Shown: positions 34,125 through 44,356 of the stretch, piece after piece
Layout: the number at the start of each line of letters is the position of its first letter
Position numbering within the stretch: position 1 is the first letter of the stretch
Source of the DNA: an uncultured Clostridia bacterium
GTDB lineage: Bacteria; Bacillota; Clostridia; Oscillospirales; Ruminococcaceae
NCBI GenBank assembly: GCA_947631115.1
Contig: CANRKB010000001.1
Coordinates: 1-64,000, forward strand
Length of the DNA stretch: 64,000 nt
Direction: 5' to 3'
Notes under the pieces: generated by a model
What the model saw: only the letters and a program-made list of their open reading frames with translations
Told to the model about the DNA's origin: nothing
The model's database searches: none
Made by a program: the position numbers and the translations under genes

Positions 34125-35171
34125 GTGGAGCAGCGCGGAATGAAAATTTTAGCCGCGATAATCGACGAATATATCCGCACGGGCGAGCCTGTCGGCTCAA
34201 AGACTCTTGCGGAAATGTCGGATATAGGCGTAAGCTCCGCCACTATTCGCAACACTATGGCGGCGCTCGAGCAGGAGGGCTATCTCGACCACCCGCACAC
34301 GTCCGCGGGAAGAGTTCCGACCTTTAAGGGCTTCAGGTATTATATCGACCACCTTTTGTGTCCCGAACCGCTCTCCGTTGAAAAAATATCGCAGATAGAC
34401 GAGCTTCTCGAAAGCGGAGGACTGACTGACGAAGCGATAATTGAAAACGCCGGAACGGCTCTCGCCGAAATTACAAAGTGCGCGGCAATTTCCACAAATC
34501 ACGCGGCAAAGTTTTCGGTAATTTCAAAGGTCGAAGTCATTCCGACGGGCAGAAGAATGTACGTTCTTCTTATGATAACGTCGAACGGCGCGATAAAAAA
34601 CAAGGTCTGCCGTATGGAGTTTGACCTCACAAACGAGCAGATGCAGAGTATAACAAGCTTTTTAAACGAGCATCTTTGCGGAATGAACGTTGAAAATATG
34701 TCCGAGGAATATGTAAACGGAGTCGTCGCGGCAATGGGAAGTTATATGCTTTCCCTTTCGCCCCTCATAAACGCCGTATACGAGCTATCCGAAGAGATGA
34801 TGAAGGACAGCGTTGACGTGAGAGGAGAAGCAAATCTTCTCGCCTGCAGAGAGTTTGAAGCGGACGACGTTATGAAATTCCTCGAAAAAAAAGGAGAGCT
34901 TACGGAGTTTTTAGACGACGCGTTTTCGGGAATAAACGTAAAGTTCGGCGAGGAAAGCGGAACGTTCGCGATCTCAAACTCAACGTTGGTAAGCACCAGC
35001 TATTATAAGGACGGAAAGCCCGCGGGAACGCTCGGCATAATAGGTCCTATGAGGCTCGACTACAGAAAGATAATTCCCTATGTGGAATATCTGAGCAAAA
35101 AGGTATCAACAATGCTCTCCGAAAACGAGAGCCTTGAAATAGAAAACAAGGGAGATGACGATGATGAATGA
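34125..35171 (+). CDS. hrcA: Heat-inducible transcription repressor HrcA
   Basis: A 348-residue repressor of class I heat-shock genes. The N-terminal winged helix is seen in IIDEYIRTGEPVGSKTL, SSATIRNTMAALEQEG and HTSAGRVPT; a GAF-like domain follows, ending with IIGPMRLDYRKI. GTG 34125 is chosen because AAGGAG lies 8 bases before it; the GTG at 34116 is inside that site. It acts on the CIRCE element in front of it, so the operon is autoregulated. Confidence 0.96.
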   Translation: MEQRGMKILAAIIDEYIRTGEPVGSKTLAEMSDIGVSSATIRNTMAALEQEGYLDHPHTSAGRVPTFKGFRYYIDHLLCPEPLSVEKISQIDELLESGGLTDEAIIENAGTALAEITKCAAISTNHAAKFSVISKVEVIPTGRRMYVLLMITSNGAIKNKVCRMEFDLTNEQMQSITSFLNEHLCGMNVENMSEEYVNGVVAAMGSYMLSLSPLINAVYELSEEMMKDSVDVRGEANLLACREFEADDVMKFLEKKGELTEFLDDAFSGINVKFGEESGTFAISNSTLVSTSYYKDGKPAGTLGIIGPMRLDYRKIIPYVEYLSKKVSTMLSENESLEIENKGDDDDE

Positions 35172-35727
35172 AGAAGAAAAGTCCGAAGTGAACGAAACCG
35201 AGGTGAATGAAGCCGAGGTGAATGAGGAAAGTGAAGCAAACGAGTCCGAAGCTGCCGAGTCCGAACAGCAAACCGAGGACGGCGCTGCCGAGGAAAACGA
35301 GGACAATAAAATTGCCGAAGAGCTTAAAGCCGTAAAGGATCAGCTTTTGAGGACAATGGCGGAGTACGACAACTTCCGAAAGCGTTCGCAGCGCGAAAAG
35401 GACGCATTGAGAGCGGACATCATAACGAACGTCACTTCAAAGTTCCTGCCCGTTATGGACAATCTCGAAAGGGCTTTGGCTGCCGAATGTTCCGACGAGA
35501 ACTACAAAAGCGGCGTAAAGATGATCTTCGACAGTTTCTGCGAAACGCTCAAAAGTCTTGGCGTTGAGGAGATAAAGAGCGACGGCGAAACGTTCTCCCC
35601 GAATTATCATCAGGCGGTACAGAAAGTTCCCGGAGGAGAGAGCGGAAAGATCGTTCAGACCTTTGCAAAGGGTTATAAGATAGGCGACAAGGTCATAAGG
35701 TTTGCAATAGTGGCGGTCGCCGAATAG
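35161..35727 (+). CDS. grpE: Nucleotide exchange factor GrpE
   Basis: About 188 residues. A highly acidic N-terminus with repeated NE(A/T)EVNE-like units (residues 1-45), then the long dimer helix with AEYDNFRKRSQREK and the C-terminal beta domain (GYKIGDKVIRFA). It releases ADP from DnaK. Three closely spaced ATGs exist; 35161 has the best spacing (6 bases) from GGGAG. It overlaps the hrcA 3' end. Confidence 0.95.
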   Translation: MMNEEEKSEVNETEVNEAEVNEESEANESEAAESEQQTEDGAAEENEDNKIAEELKAVKDQLLRTMAEYDNFRKRSQREKDALRADIITNVTSKFLPVMDNLERALAAECSDENYKSGVKMIFDSFCETLKSLGVEEIKSDGETFSPNYHQAVQKVPGGESGKIVQTFAKGYKIGDKVIRFAIVAVAE

Positions 35728-35776
35728 CAAGAAGAAAAAACTAAAAAACTTTTATTATTGAAAAGGAGATATAATT

Positions 35777-37609
35777 ATGAGCAAGATAATAGGTATTGAC
35801 TTAGGCACGACAAACAGCTGCGTATCCGTAATAGAGGGCGGCGAACCTGTCGTTATCACAAACTCCGAGGGTTCGAGAACAACTCCCTCCGTCGTTGCGT
35901 TTACAAAGGACGGCGAAAGACTTGTAGGTCAGCTTGCAAAAAACCAGGCTGTACAGAATCCCGAAAAGACCGTTATTTCAATTAAGCGTCACATGGGAAG
36001 CGACTACAAGGTAGACATCGACGGCAAAAAGTACACTCCTCAGGAAATTTCCGCAATGATTCTTCAAAAGCTGAAAGCCGACGCAGAGGCTTATCTCGGC
36101 GAAAAAGTTACGGACGCGGTAATAACCGTTCCCGCATACTTTACGGACAGCCAGCGCCAGGCTACCAAAGACGCGGGTCAGATCGCGGGACTTAACGTTC
36201 AGCGTATCATAAACGAGCCTACGGCTGCGGCTCTCGCATATGGCGTAGATAAGGAAGAAGACCAGAACATTGTGGTTTACGACCTCGGCGGCGGAACGTT
36301 CGACGTATCTGTAATAAACATCGGCGACGGCGTTCAGGAAGTTCTAGCTACCGCAGGAAACAACCACCTCGGCGGCGACGATTTCGACCAGAGGATAATG
36401 GACTATCTCAAGAGCGAATTCAAGAAGTCCGACGGAATCGACCTTTCAAACGATAAGTTCGCTATGCAAAGACTTAAAGACGAGGCTGAAAAGGCTAAAA
36501 TAGCGCTTTCAAACTCCACTTCCGTAAACATTTCCATTCCGTATATAACCGCCGACGCGACAGGTCCCAAGCACTTAAACGTTACGCTTTCGAGAGCAAA
36601 GTTCAACGAGCTTACCGCAGACCTTGTCGATATGACAATGGGTCCGCTGAAGCAGGCTATTGCAGACAGCGGTCTTGAAAAGAGCGAGATACACAAGATA
36701 CTTCTTGTCGGCGGCTCTACAAGAATTCCCGCCGTTCAGGATATGGTAAAGAACTTCCTCGGAAAAGAGCCGTTTAAGGGAATTAATCCCGACGAGTGCG
36801 TAGCTATCGGAGCTTCCATTCAGGGCGGCGTTCTCAATAAGGAAGTACAGGGCATAGTTCTTCTCGACGTTACTCCGCTTTCGCTCGGTATTGAAACGGC
36901 GGGCGGCGTATGCACGAGAATGATTGCAAGAAACACCACCATTCCCACAAAGGAGAGCAAGGTATTTACAACTTATGCCGACAACCAGCCCTCTGTCGAT
37001 ATAAACGTTTTGCAGGGCGAGCGCGAGTTTGCAAAGGACAACAAGTCCATAGGAAACTTCCGTCTTGACGGAATAGCTCCCGCTCCTCGCGGTATCCCGC
37101 AGATAGAAGTTACTTTCGACATTGACGCAAACGGCATTGTAAACGTATCTGCAAAAGACCTCGGCACAGGAAAAGAACAGCACATCTCCATAACCGCTTC
37201 TACGAATATGAGCAAGGAAGATATAGATAAGGCTGTCAAAGAAGCCGAAGCGTATGCCGCAGAGGACAAGAAGCGCAAAGAGGACGTTGACGCAAGAAAC
37301 GAAGCCGATTCGCTTTGCTATCAGGCAAAGAAGTCGATGGGCGAGTTCGGCGATAAGGTTTCCGCAGACGACAAGGCAAAGGTAGAGCCGAAGATAACCG
37401 CACTCGAAGAAGCCCTCAAGGGTACCGACATCGAGGCGATAAAGAAAGCCAAAGACGAGCTTCAAAACGCGTTTTACGAGGTAGCTCAAAAGGTATATCA
37501 GGCTAGCGCTCCCGAGGGTGCGCAGGGCGCTCAGGGCGCAGGCGGCAGCGGCAATAACGGAGGAGATAACGACGACGGCGCTGTTGACGTTGAGTACACC
37601 GAAAAGTAA
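35777..37609 (+). CDS. dnaK: Chaperone DnaK (Hsp70)
   Basis: A 610-residue Hsp70. [13 protein letters not shown], the linker region [14 protein letters not shown], and [10 protein letters not shown] are intact; the lid ends in a Gly-rich tail and acidic DVEYTEK. Typical of Gram-positive DnaK, lacking the ~24-residue insert of the Gram-negative ATPase domain. AAGGAG is 8 bases before ATG. The J-protein partner follows after one inserted gene. Confidence 0.97.
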   Translation: MSKIIGIDLGTTNSCVSVIEGGEPVVITNSEGSRTTPSVVAFTKDGERLVGQLAKNQAVQNPEKTVISIKRHMGSDYKVDIDGKKYTPQEISAMILQKLKADAEAYLGEKVTDAVITVPAYFTDSQRQATKDAGQIAGLNVQRIINEPTAAALAYGVDKEEDQNIVVYDLGGGTFDVSVINIGDGVQEVLATAGNNHLGGDDFDQRIMDYLKSEFKKSDGIDLSNDKFAMQRLKDEAEKAKIALSNSTSVNISIPYITADATGPKHLNVTLSRAKFNELTADLVDMTMGPLKQAIADSGLEKSEIHKILLVGGSTRIPAVQDMVKNFLGKEPFKGINPDECVAIGASIQGGVLNKEVQGIVLLDVTPLSLGIETAGGVCTRMIARNTTIPTKESKVFTTYADNQPSVDINVLQGEREFAKDNKSIGNFRLDGIAPAPRGIPQIEVTFDIDANGIVNVSAKDLGTGKEQHISITASTNMSKEDIDKAVKEAEAYAAEDKKRKEDVDARNEADSLCYQAKKSMGEFGDKVSADDKAKVEPKITALEEALKGTDIEAIKKAKDELQNAFYEVAQKVYQASAPEGAQGAQGAGGSGNNGGDNDDGAVDVEYTEK

Positions 37610-37629
37610 AAAGGTTTAGTTTATGACAA

Positions 37630-37660
37630 CGCCGGGCGGTTTTCCGCCGCCCGGCGATTT
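37630..37660 (+). terminator. GC-rich hairpin after dnaK, possible attenuator
   Basis: CGCCGGGCGG / CCGCCCGGCG perfect 10-bp stem, seven-base loop, followed by ATTTTG. The T run is short, so partial read-through to the DUF4241 gene and dnaJ is likely. Confidence 0.6.
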
Positions 37661-37693
37661 TGCGGTATTTGCGAAAATTATACGGAGGACGGA

Positions 37694-38764
37694 ATGAACA
37701 ACGAACAGGCTAACGCCGCGTGCAAGGCTTTGTCCGAATGGCTCAAAAAGACGAAAGATTTCGGCAAATATCCCGCTAAAATCGAAGCAACGCACGACTT
37801 TGTTATGGACGGTCTGACGTATTACGTCATAAGATACAAAAAAACCGCTCTCGGAAAGTGGTTTATCGGCGTTGCGGGAGGTTATGAGGGCAATTCTCTT
37901 GAAAACTGCGGGCATGTTTTCACGGGTATGAGGGACCTGTACGACGAAAAGACCGCGCTGGATTTTGGGCAGAGAATGGCGGCGTTTATCCGCGATTTCA
38001 ATGCGCGCGAGCAAATGAAAGCGGCTATAAATACGCTGTTTAAGAAAAATCAGGCGTATGTCCAAAGCATGACGCTTGACGCCGACAAGATCGACAGGCA
38101 GTTTGTAAAGAGCGTGACGCGGAATTTCCTTGAAGTGGGAAAGGTAGATATAACGTCTAATCATGTTGTCGTAGCCGATCCGCTTTGCTATATCGCAATG
38201 GGAAGGTTTATGCCGACTCTGGAGCAGGAAATTCCGAACGGCGCATATCCCGCCGAAGTCAGCATTTGCCGAAGCCGTATCACGGGAATAAGAATTTGCA
38301 CCGCGCGGCTGAAGATAAAGGAAACAAAAGCCGTACGATATGAGCTTGCAAAGCCCGTTCCCGAAACCGCGGCGAATGTATCGAAAGACGGCGCGGTCTG
38401 GACGGGTTATCCCGTAGACGCGGGCATGACGTGCTTTATTGACGCAAAAGGCGCGTCAGCAATGGGCGAGTGGATAGATAAATGGCACAAAGCAAATCCC
38501 GGCAAAAATCACTATGACGATTATTTCGCGGCAATTCTCGCCGAAAGCTATAAAAAGCTCCCCGCGTTTCAGCGCGAGGGCGGCGACTTTACCGAGTGGA
38601 CAAATCCCGACACAAACGAAAAAACGGTTATGATTTCGTCGGGTTTCGGCGACGGATATTATCAGTGTTTCTGGGGATACGACGAAAACGGAGAGATATG
38701 CGAGCTTGTAACTCCGCTTGTCGACCCCGACTTGTTTGATAAAAGTGAAATCGGTGCAGAGTAA
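37694..38764 (+). CDS. DUF4241-like protein inserted between dnaK and dnaJ
   Basis: A 356-residue soluble protein. The second half resembles DUF4241: [26 protein letters not shown] and the terminal [18 protein letters not shown]. The first half (about residues 1-130) is not recognised. Function unknown. It sits 84 bases after dnaK and 14 bases before dnaJ with its own GGAGG, so it should be expressed with the heat-shock operon. dnaK and dnaJ are normally adjacent, so this is a lineage insertion. Confidence 0.75.
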   Translation: MNNEQANAACKALSEWLKKTKDFGKYPAKIEATHDFVMDGLTYYVIRYKKTALGKWFIGVAGGYEGNSLENCGHVFTGMRDLYDEKTALDFGQRMAAFIRDFNAREQMKAAINTLFKKNQAYVQSMTLDADKIDRQFVKSVTRNFLEVGKVDITSNHVVVADPLCYIAMGRFMPTLEQEIPNGAYPAEVSICRSRITGIRICTARLKIKETKAVRYELAKPVPETAANVSKDGAVWTGYPVDAGMTCFIDAKGASAMGEWIDKWHKANPGKNHYDDYFAAILAESYKKLPAFQREGGDFTEWTNPDTNEKTVMISSGFGDGYYQCFWGYDENGEICELVTPLVDPDLFDKSEIGAE

Positions 38765-38778
38765 AAGAGGGAATGACT

Positions 38779-39942
38779 ATGGCAGACAAAAGAGATTATT
38801 ACGAGGTTCTGGGACTGCAAAAGGGCGCTAGTGACGCCGAGATAAAAAAGGCGTACAGAAAGCTTGCAAAGCAGTATCATCCCGACTTAAACCCCGACAA
38901 CCCCGAGGCGGAGGAAAAGTTTAAGGAGATAAACGAGGCAAATCAGGTGCTTTCGGATCCCGAAAAGCGCGCAAAATACGATCAATTCGGCTTTGCGGGC
39001 ATCGACCCGAGCTATGGCGGCGGAGCGAATTTCACGGGCGGTTTTGACGGCGTCGACCTCGGCGACATCTTCGCGGACATTTTCGGAGGAGGCTTCGGCG
39101 GGTTCGGCGGCGGTTTTTCTTCTAGCCGTTCTGCGAGCGGAAGCTCCGCAAAGAGAGGCTCGGATATTGCCGTAAATCTTGATATTAGCTTTATGGAAGC
39201 ATGTAAGGGCGTTTCCAAAAACATAAACGTAAGCTGTCTTGAAGAATGTCCCGAGTGTAAAGGCACGGGCGCTTCTGCGGGAAGCACCGTAAAGACCTGC
39301 CCCGATTGTAACGGCAGGGGAGTTGTTACCGTACAGCAGCGCAGTATGTTCGGAATGATGCAGACGCAAAAGCCCTGCACCAAGTGCGGAGGAAAGGGAA
39401 AGATAATCGAAAAGCCCTGTTCTAAATGCGCGGGTTCGGGAAGAACCATGCAGACAAAGACCGTAAACGTAAACGTCCCTGCGGGCGTTGATAACGGCAT
39501 AACGCTTTCCGTTCGCGGAAAAGGCGCGGCAGGCGTGAACGGCGGTCAGCACGGAGACTTGAAAGTAAGAATATCCGTAAAGAGCGATCCCGTATTCAAG
39601 CGCGACGAGGACGACATTCTGATAGATTTCCCGATAACATATATGCAGGCGGTCTGCGGCGCGGAAATAGACGTTCCGACAATTGACGGAATGGTAAGCT
39701 ATAAAGTTCCCGCGGGAACGCAGCCCGGACAGGTGTTCAGACTTCGCGGAAAAGGCGTTCAACGCCTGCAGAGAAACCCCGGCGACAGGGGCGACCAGCT
39801 TGTAAAAATGGTGGTTGAAGTTCCGAAAAACTTGAACAAAAAGCAGAAAGAAGCGCTTATTGCCTTTGACGAAACGCTTGACGATAAAAATTACGAAAAG
39901 CGCAAAGGGTTTTTTGACAAGCTCAAAGATATGTTCAAGTAG
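38779..39942 (+). CDS. dnaJ: Chaperone DnaJ (Hsp40)
   Basis: A 387-residue type I J-protein. J domain with HPD in [11 protein letters not shown]; Gly/Phe-rich linker ([11 protein letters not shown], about residues 98-115); four CxxCxGxG zinc repeats ([32 protein letters not shown]); C-terminal substrate domains. ATG 38779 has a better spacing than the ATG 6 bases earlier. Its TAG stop is the first three bases of a 7-bp repeat array. Confidence 0.96.
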   Translation: MADKRDYYEVLGLQKGASDAEIKKAYRKLAKQYHPDLNPDNPEAEEKFKEINEANQVLSDPEKRAKYDQFGFAGIDPSYGGGANFTGGFDGVDLGDIFADIFGGGFGGFGGGFSSSRSASGSSAKRGSDIAVNLDISFMEACKGVSKNINVSCLEECPECKGTGASAGSTVKTCPDCNGRGVVTVQQRSMFGMMQTQKPCTKCGGKGKIIEKPCSKCAGSGRTMQTKTVNVNVPAGVDNGITLSVRGKGAAGVNGGQHGDLKVRISVKSDPVFKRDEDDILIDFPITYMQAVCGAEIDVPTIDGMVSYKVPAGTQPGQVFRLRGKGVQRLQRNPGDRGDQLVKMVVEVPKNLNKKQKEALIAFDETLDDKNYEKRKGFFDKLKDMFK

Positions 39943-40407
39943 AGGTAAGAGGTTAGAGGTAAGAGGTAAGAGGTAAGAGTATTAACTCCTACCTCTTATT
40001 TTTATTATATGTTATATTTAGCAAATAACGTCTTAATTACAACTCTAGCCTCTAACTTCTGGAAGCGTTGTTTGGTTTTGTTCATTTATCACTTGTTTTA
40101 ATACCCTTGATTTCCCGCCTAATTGTAAATGCATTTCAGAGGTTGTTTCTCGCTCAACACATCTCTATAAGATTTCCGTTTTTAAAAACACGGTTTTTAA
40201 AAACGGAAATGCGGGGAAAACTCTTGTTTTCCCCGCACCCTTTAGCGCTTGCTAACGCGTTATTGAGGGAAAACTTTTTTGTAAAAAAGTTTTCCCTCAA
40301 GCTCCCTTTCAAAAAACTTCCGTGCGCCCGCACGTCAAATCGTTTGAACCGAAATGCGCTTCGCCGCTCGAAACTTATTCTAGCCTCTAGCCTCTAGCAT
40401 CTAGCAT
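39940..40407. repeat. Composite intergenic repeat between dnaJ and murD
   Basis: No gene. In order: WAGAGGT array (39940-39980); 'ggttgtttctcgctcaac' module (40142-40160), shared with 55.6 kb; CCGTTTTTAAAAACACGG-type palindrome; GCGGGGAAAAC / GTTTTCCCCGC hairpin (40212-40240); variant long hairpin TTGAGGGAAAAC...GTTTTCCCTCAA (40263-40300); 'cgtcaaatcgtttgaaccg' module; and a TAGATGC/TAGAGGC array (40378-40412) reaching into the murD stop. Confidence 0.8.
39967..40005 (+). terminator. Terminator formed by the 7-bp repeat array after dnaJ
   Basis: TAAGAGGTAAGAGT (39967-39980) pairs with ACTCCTACCTCTTA (39985-39998) except for one A-C mismatch, followed by TTTTTTATT. The left arm is made of WAGAGGT units. 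Confidence 0.75.
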
Positions 40408-41712
40408 CTAGTTGCATTTCATCTTCATTACAAGGCTCTTAAAATGCTTTCCTCTTTCCTCAAAGTTTTTGTAAAAGCCATAGCTTGCCGCGGCGGGGGA
40501 AAGCACAACGCGCTTTTTCGCAAGCCTTGCGGAAGTTTCTACCGCCTGCTCCATATTATCCGCAAACACAACGTTTACGTTTTCGTTTGTAATAAGCTTC
40601 GCCAGCCTTTTCCCCGTGTCGGGCAGGAGAATGACGTTTGCGACTTCGCCGCCGTTTAAAAAATCTCCCAATTTGTCATAAGATATTCCTCTGTCCATTC
40701 CTCCGAGAATAAGACAGTCAACGCCGTCAAAAGCCTTTACCGCCGCTATCGCCGCTTCGGGTACGGTGCTTATGCTGTCGTTTATATATTCAACGCCGTT
40801 TATTACCGTTACTTTTTCTAATCTATGTTCAAGCGCGTTGAAATCATTCAGCGACAAAAGGCACTTGTCCTTGTCCGCTCCCGCTTTTACCGCCGCAGCA
40901 AGCGCAACGGCAATGTTATACAAATTATGCTTTCCGCAAAGAGAAGTTTTTATGTTTTCAAGTTTTTCTCCGAACATAAAAACATCCATGCCGTCCGTCC
41001 AAATGTCCGCGCTTTCATCGAGCGCCGCTGTATATACATTCGCTTTCGTTTCAACGGGCAGCAGAGCCTTGTTTATTATCAAAACGCCGTCTTTGTCCTG
41101 AAACCGCGCTATGTTGCGCTTTGCGTTTGCATAAGCGTTAAAATCGACGTAGTGGTCGAGGTGTTCGGGGAAGATATTCAGCAACACCGAAATATCGGGC
41201 GAATGGCGTACAAATTCAAGCTGATGACAGCTCATCTCCAGAACCGCAATTGTGTTGCCGTTCATTTCTTCGAGCCTTTGGAGCGGGGGAATACCGATGT
41301 TTCCCACGAGCATTGAGTTTATGCCGCTTGCTTTCAGAAAGTGATAAATAAGAGAAGAGGTCGTCGATTTTCCCTTTGTTCCCGTTATGCCGATTATTTT
41401 GCAGGGGTGAAGCATTAAAAGAAGTTCGGTCTGAGTAAGTATCTTCGCTTTCGCCTTTTCGTCGAGCCTGTTTTTTACGATAACTCCCGGCGACTGTAAA
41501 ATAAGGTCGTATTCAGCGCATTTTTCGAGATAGTTTTCTCCCGAAATCGTCGTTATGCCGGGAACAGAAAGCTCGTTCATATCCGCAACAGCTATTTCCC
41601 TGCAGACATTCAGCTCTTTTAATATTTCGAGCCAGCTTTTCCCCTCGCGGCCATAGCCGAGAATAACGGCTCTTTTTTTGCTGAATATAGGTTTTAGTTC
41701 ATCATATTTCAT
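40408..41712 (-). CDS. murD: UDP-N-acetylmuramoyl-L-alanine--glutamate ligase (MurD, possibly MurD2)
   Basis: A 434-residue Mur ligase. ATP loop GITGTKGKSTTSSL, MSCHQLEF, NIFPEHLDHY and the NDSISTVPEA region are intact, with the C-terminal DRGISYDKL. It adds glutamate to UDP-MurNAc-L-Ala. The gene before it looks like MurL, which epimerises L-Glu to D-Glu after attachment; if so, this ligase uses L-Glu, as MurD2 does. It overlaps that gene by 4 bases. Its TAG stop comes from a 7-bp repeat array. Confidence 0.88.
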   Translation of the reverse strand: MKYDELKPIFSKKRAVILGYGREGKSWLEILKELNVCREIAVADMNELSVPGITTISGENYLEKCAEYDLILQSPGVIVKNRLDEKAKAKILTQTELLLMLHPCKIIGITGTKGKSTTSSLIYHFLKASGINSMLVGNIGIPPLQRLEEMNGNTIAVLEMSCHQLEFVRHSPDISVLLNIFPEHLDHYVDFNAYANAKRNIARFQDKDGVLIINKALLPVETKANVYTAALDESADIWTDGMDVFMFGEKLENIKTSLCGKHNLYNIAVALAAAVKAGADKDKCLLSLNDFNALEHRLEKVTVINGVEYINDSISTVPEAAIAAVKAFDGVDCLILGGMDRGISYDKLGDFLNGGEVANVILLPDTGKRLAKLITNENVNVVFADNMEQAVETSARLAKKRVVLSPAAASYGFYKNFEERGKHFKSLVMKMKCN

Positions 41713-43028
41713 CTTGCGAGCATCTCCACATATCCGATAAATTTTTCGGGAACGAAATTGTTCCTGTCAAAAAACTTTGTAAGGTCAACCGGTTTATAGT
41801 CGGGGAATTTTTCATTAAACCGCTTTAAAAGCGCGGGAGTGTTTTCCCTGCGCTTTTCAAGTGCCATTGAGAGCGAAAGCCTTACTTCATTTTTCGTTCC
41901 GACGCACTCAAACGGCTTGTCTTCCTTTTCGAGCATAAGCCCGTCGAGCATATCCGAAAGCTCCTCTTTTTCGAGCATATTGCAGCCGAAGATTTTTATA
42001 AGCGCGTCGTCGTCGAGGAACGCCGCAAGCAGGATGTATACATAAAGGCATTTGGCGCAGTTACAACACCATATGTCCGTTTTCCCGCCGAGGTTGCAGC
42101 TTTGGAAAACGGGGAAGTATTGCGGATAATTTACAAACGCGCGCGCAATCTGCCATTCCGAGAGCGGGCGCAAAAGGCTGAAATATTCGGGGCAGTTCCC
42201 GAAAGTCTTCGCGCAGTATTCGCGAAAATCGCTTTCAAACTCGGTGGATTTGCTGTACTGGTGGTTTACGTTTTTGCCTTCAACGTATGTTTCGTTCGCG
42301 CTGCTCTCGTTTGAAAGTACGATGTATCTTTTATTCGTCATTATCCCGAAAAGCAGAGCCGAAAAAGCCACTACCGCCGAAAACGGCGTATGACCGTTAA
42401 GATAGCCTTTTTTATTCAGTTCGAGCAGGGTCTTGTCTATTGTTCTGCGGGGACAAATTGCCTTTTCGGGAGAAATGCCCGCAGCTTCGACGCAGCCTGC
42501 CGTCGCTTTTCGCGAGTTTATGACATAGGGCGTTATGTCCTCTCCCGCCTGCTTCAGAATTTCAAGAGTAAGCGCGCTGTCCTTTCCTCCGCCCACGGGA
42601 ACAAGCGCGCCGTTTAAAACGCTGTTTGTTTCGGGGAGCGGTTCGCTTTCGGGAGCGATAATTGTCATAAAGCTGTCAAATTCTGCGTCAATGCCGTTTC
42701 GGTAAAAAAATTCTCCCAAGCCGTTAAAATAGAGCTTTTTCCACCAGGCTTTCTGCCATTCGGAAAGCCCTTTGCATTTTATTTCTACAGTCGGACAGCA
42801 ACCGCACTTCCAGTATGAAACAAGCTCCGCCATTCCCAGCGAGAACGCCGCTTCTTCAAGCCGGAGCCGTGAAAAATTCCCTTGCAAACAGTTTTTGTCA
42901 AATTCCCACTTCGGATAAAAATGATATTCGTCCATCTGAAAGTGGAAAACAAGGCTGTTTTCGCTAAGCTCATAGCTGTGATAGATAAACAGCGGATGTT
43001 TGGTTCTGAGTTCATCAAATCTGCTCAT
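41709..43028 (-). CDS. murL: Probable UDP-MurNAc-L-Ala-L-Glu epimerase (MurL)
   Basis: A 439-residue protein with an ATP-pyrophosphatase-like loop PVGGGKDSALTLEIL (about residue 150) and conserved LSNESSANE and WCCNCAKCLYVY stretches. This matches what I know of MurL, which activates the terminal L-Glu with ATP (AMP and pyrophosphate released) and inverts it to D-Glu, replacing the glutamate racemase route. The direct overlap with murD is the arrangement known from Xanthomonas murD2-murL. ATG 43028 has GAGGT upstream. If wrong, it is another PP-loop enzyme of wall synthesis. Confidence 0.72.
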   Translation of the reverse strand: MSRFDELRTKHPLFIYHSYELSENSLVFHFQMDEYHFYPKWEFDKNCLQGNFSRLRLEEAAFSLGMAELVSYWKCGCCPTVEIKCKGLSEWQKAWWKKLYFNGLGEFFYRNGIDAEFDSFMTIIAPESEPLPETNSVLNGALVPVGGGKDSALTLEILKQAGEDITPYVINSRKATAGCVEAAGISPEKAICPRRTIDKTLLELNKKGYLNGHTPFSAVVAFSALLFGIMTNKRYIVLSNESSANETYVEGKNVNHQYSKSTEFESDFREYCAKTFGNCPEYFSLLRPLSEWQIARAFVNYPQYFPVFQSCNLGGKTDIWCCNCAKCLYVYILLAAFLDDDALIKIFGCNMLEKEELSDMLDGLMLEKEDKPFECVGTKNEVRLSLSMALEKRRENTPALLKRFNEKFPDYKPVDLTKFFDRNNFVPEKFIGYVEMLAR

Positions 43029-43060
43029 ACAATACCTCAAATTTATTACACAAGTTTAAT

Positions 43061-44206
43061 TTATACAATAACGGGCTTTGCGGTAAAATCATATCCGCAA
43101 GGTCTGGGCGTTTCAAACGCAAGAGCGTAAATATCTCCGAGCCTTGCTTCATTATAAGCCTGCTTATGCGCTAAGTAAGAAGTTGTTGACAGCGCCTTAA
43201 GCGAAGTATCCACGGGCAGCCTGCATTTCGCCGCCGAGAGAATTTCCTTTCCGCGCCCGTTCATTCCGAGAACGCGGATATAAGCGGGCGGCGAAAATTC
43301 TTTCGTTATGCCGAGAAACGCACATAGCGCAGCTCGGCGTACTCTTGCTAAAGTTATGCTCTTGTTTTTTGCGAGGAAGTACAGCTCGTCGAGGCTCCCC
43401 GCTTTTTTTGAGGCTTTATACAGCCTTTCTTCCAAACCGTTCGCGCAGTCAGCCCCGCCGCAAAATTCTTCCTCGGAAAGCGACCTGAGCTTTGACAGTA
43501 TCGCGCGTTCGAGCCGTGAAATATCAGCCGTCGGCTCGTTAATAACGGGCGCTAATGCGGAATAGTCCTCGCCGTTTCTAATCATCTGCCGTATAAGGGA
43601 CGCACTCGCAAATTGACCGTTTTCAAAGCCCTGTTCTCCGTGCGGAACCGTACGCTTTACCGTAAACGGTTTTATGCGGCATTTCAGCTTTTCAAGCGCG
43701 TTTAGATATTCTATGCCGAGGGTGTTGTTAGGGCTTTTTAAAATCTCGCTCAAGTCCTCGCCGCAGTATTCTTTTACGGCAAACTGTAAAGCCGCGGGAT
43801 AGCTCTTTCCTAGCTTTATCTGCTCGTAAAATTTCTCGGAGCGTATGCATTGTCTTACAGCCGCAGCCGCTTTTTCAAGAGCCGAAATATTCCCGCATTC
43901 GCTCCCGAAAGCAAGCATATCCGCAACGTTAAGCTCGGACAATATCCCTGCCGCGCCCCTTGCAAATCCTTCCGCCGACATGAGCGAAAACCTCGCGGGA
44001 AGTTCAATTACAAGATCCGCGCCGTTTTCAAGAGCCGTCCTTGCGCGGGCGAATTTGTCGAATATCGCAACGTCTCCGCGCTGGACAAAATTTCCGCTCA
44101 TAATGCATAGAACGTGCGTTGCTCCCGCTTTTCGCGCCGTTTCAATAAGATGTTTATGCCCGTTATGGAACGGGTCGAATTCCGCAATAACAGCCGCCGT
44201 AAACAT
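43061..44206 (-). CDS. tmcAL: tRNA(Met) cytidine acetate ligase
   Basis: A 381-residue nucleotidyltransferase-fold enzyme (former YlbM) that makes N4-acetylcytidine at the elongator tRNA-Met wobble base from acetate and ATP. Family start AAVIAEFDPFHNGHKHL (HxGH), MSGNFVQRGD and DLVIELP are clear, with the conserved FTVKRT and EGLE-like regions later. First of three minus-strand genes with murL and murD. It faces the acetate kinase gene, its transcript starting 151 bases from it. Confidence 0.92.
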   Translation of the reverse strand: MFTAAVIAEFDPFHNGHKHLIETARKAGATHVLCIMSGNFVQRGDVAIFDKFARARTALENGADLVIELPARFSLMSAEGFARGAAGILSELNVADMLAFGSECGNISALEKAAAAVRQCIRSEKFYEQIKLGKSYPAALQFAVKEYCGEDLSEILKSPNNTLGIEYLNALEKLKCRIKPFTVKRTVPHGEQGFENGQFASASLIRQMIRNGEDYSALAPVINEPTADISRLERAILSKLRSLSEEEFCGGADCANGLEERLYKASKKAGSLDELYFLAKNKSITLARVRRAALCAFLGITKEFSPPAYIRVLGMNGRGKEILSAAKCRLPVDTSLKALSTTSYLAHKQAYNEARLGDIYALAFETPRPCGYDFTAKPVIV

Positions 44207-44286
44207 AAAAATCCTCTTCTTTTGAAATTACTTATTATATTTTACAACATTTCTTAAATAAAATCAATAAAATTTTACAAAAGCCC

Positions 44287-44315
44287 TTGATTTTTTTTAA
44301 TAAATGTTTTAAAAT
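44287..44315 (+). promoter_or_regulatory. Promoter of ackA
   Basis: TTGATT (44287-44292), 17-bp spacer, TAAAAT (44310-44315), about 40 bases before the start codon. Confidence 0.65.
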
Positions 44316-44356
44316 GAGAGTGGCTATTTTTATTATATGAAAGGAAATTTGAAACA

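Noticed and set aside
36575..37489. Open frame of 304 codons on the minus strand inside dnaK
   Set aside because: Classic antisense shadow of a highly biased dnaK gene; no ribosome site and no domain.
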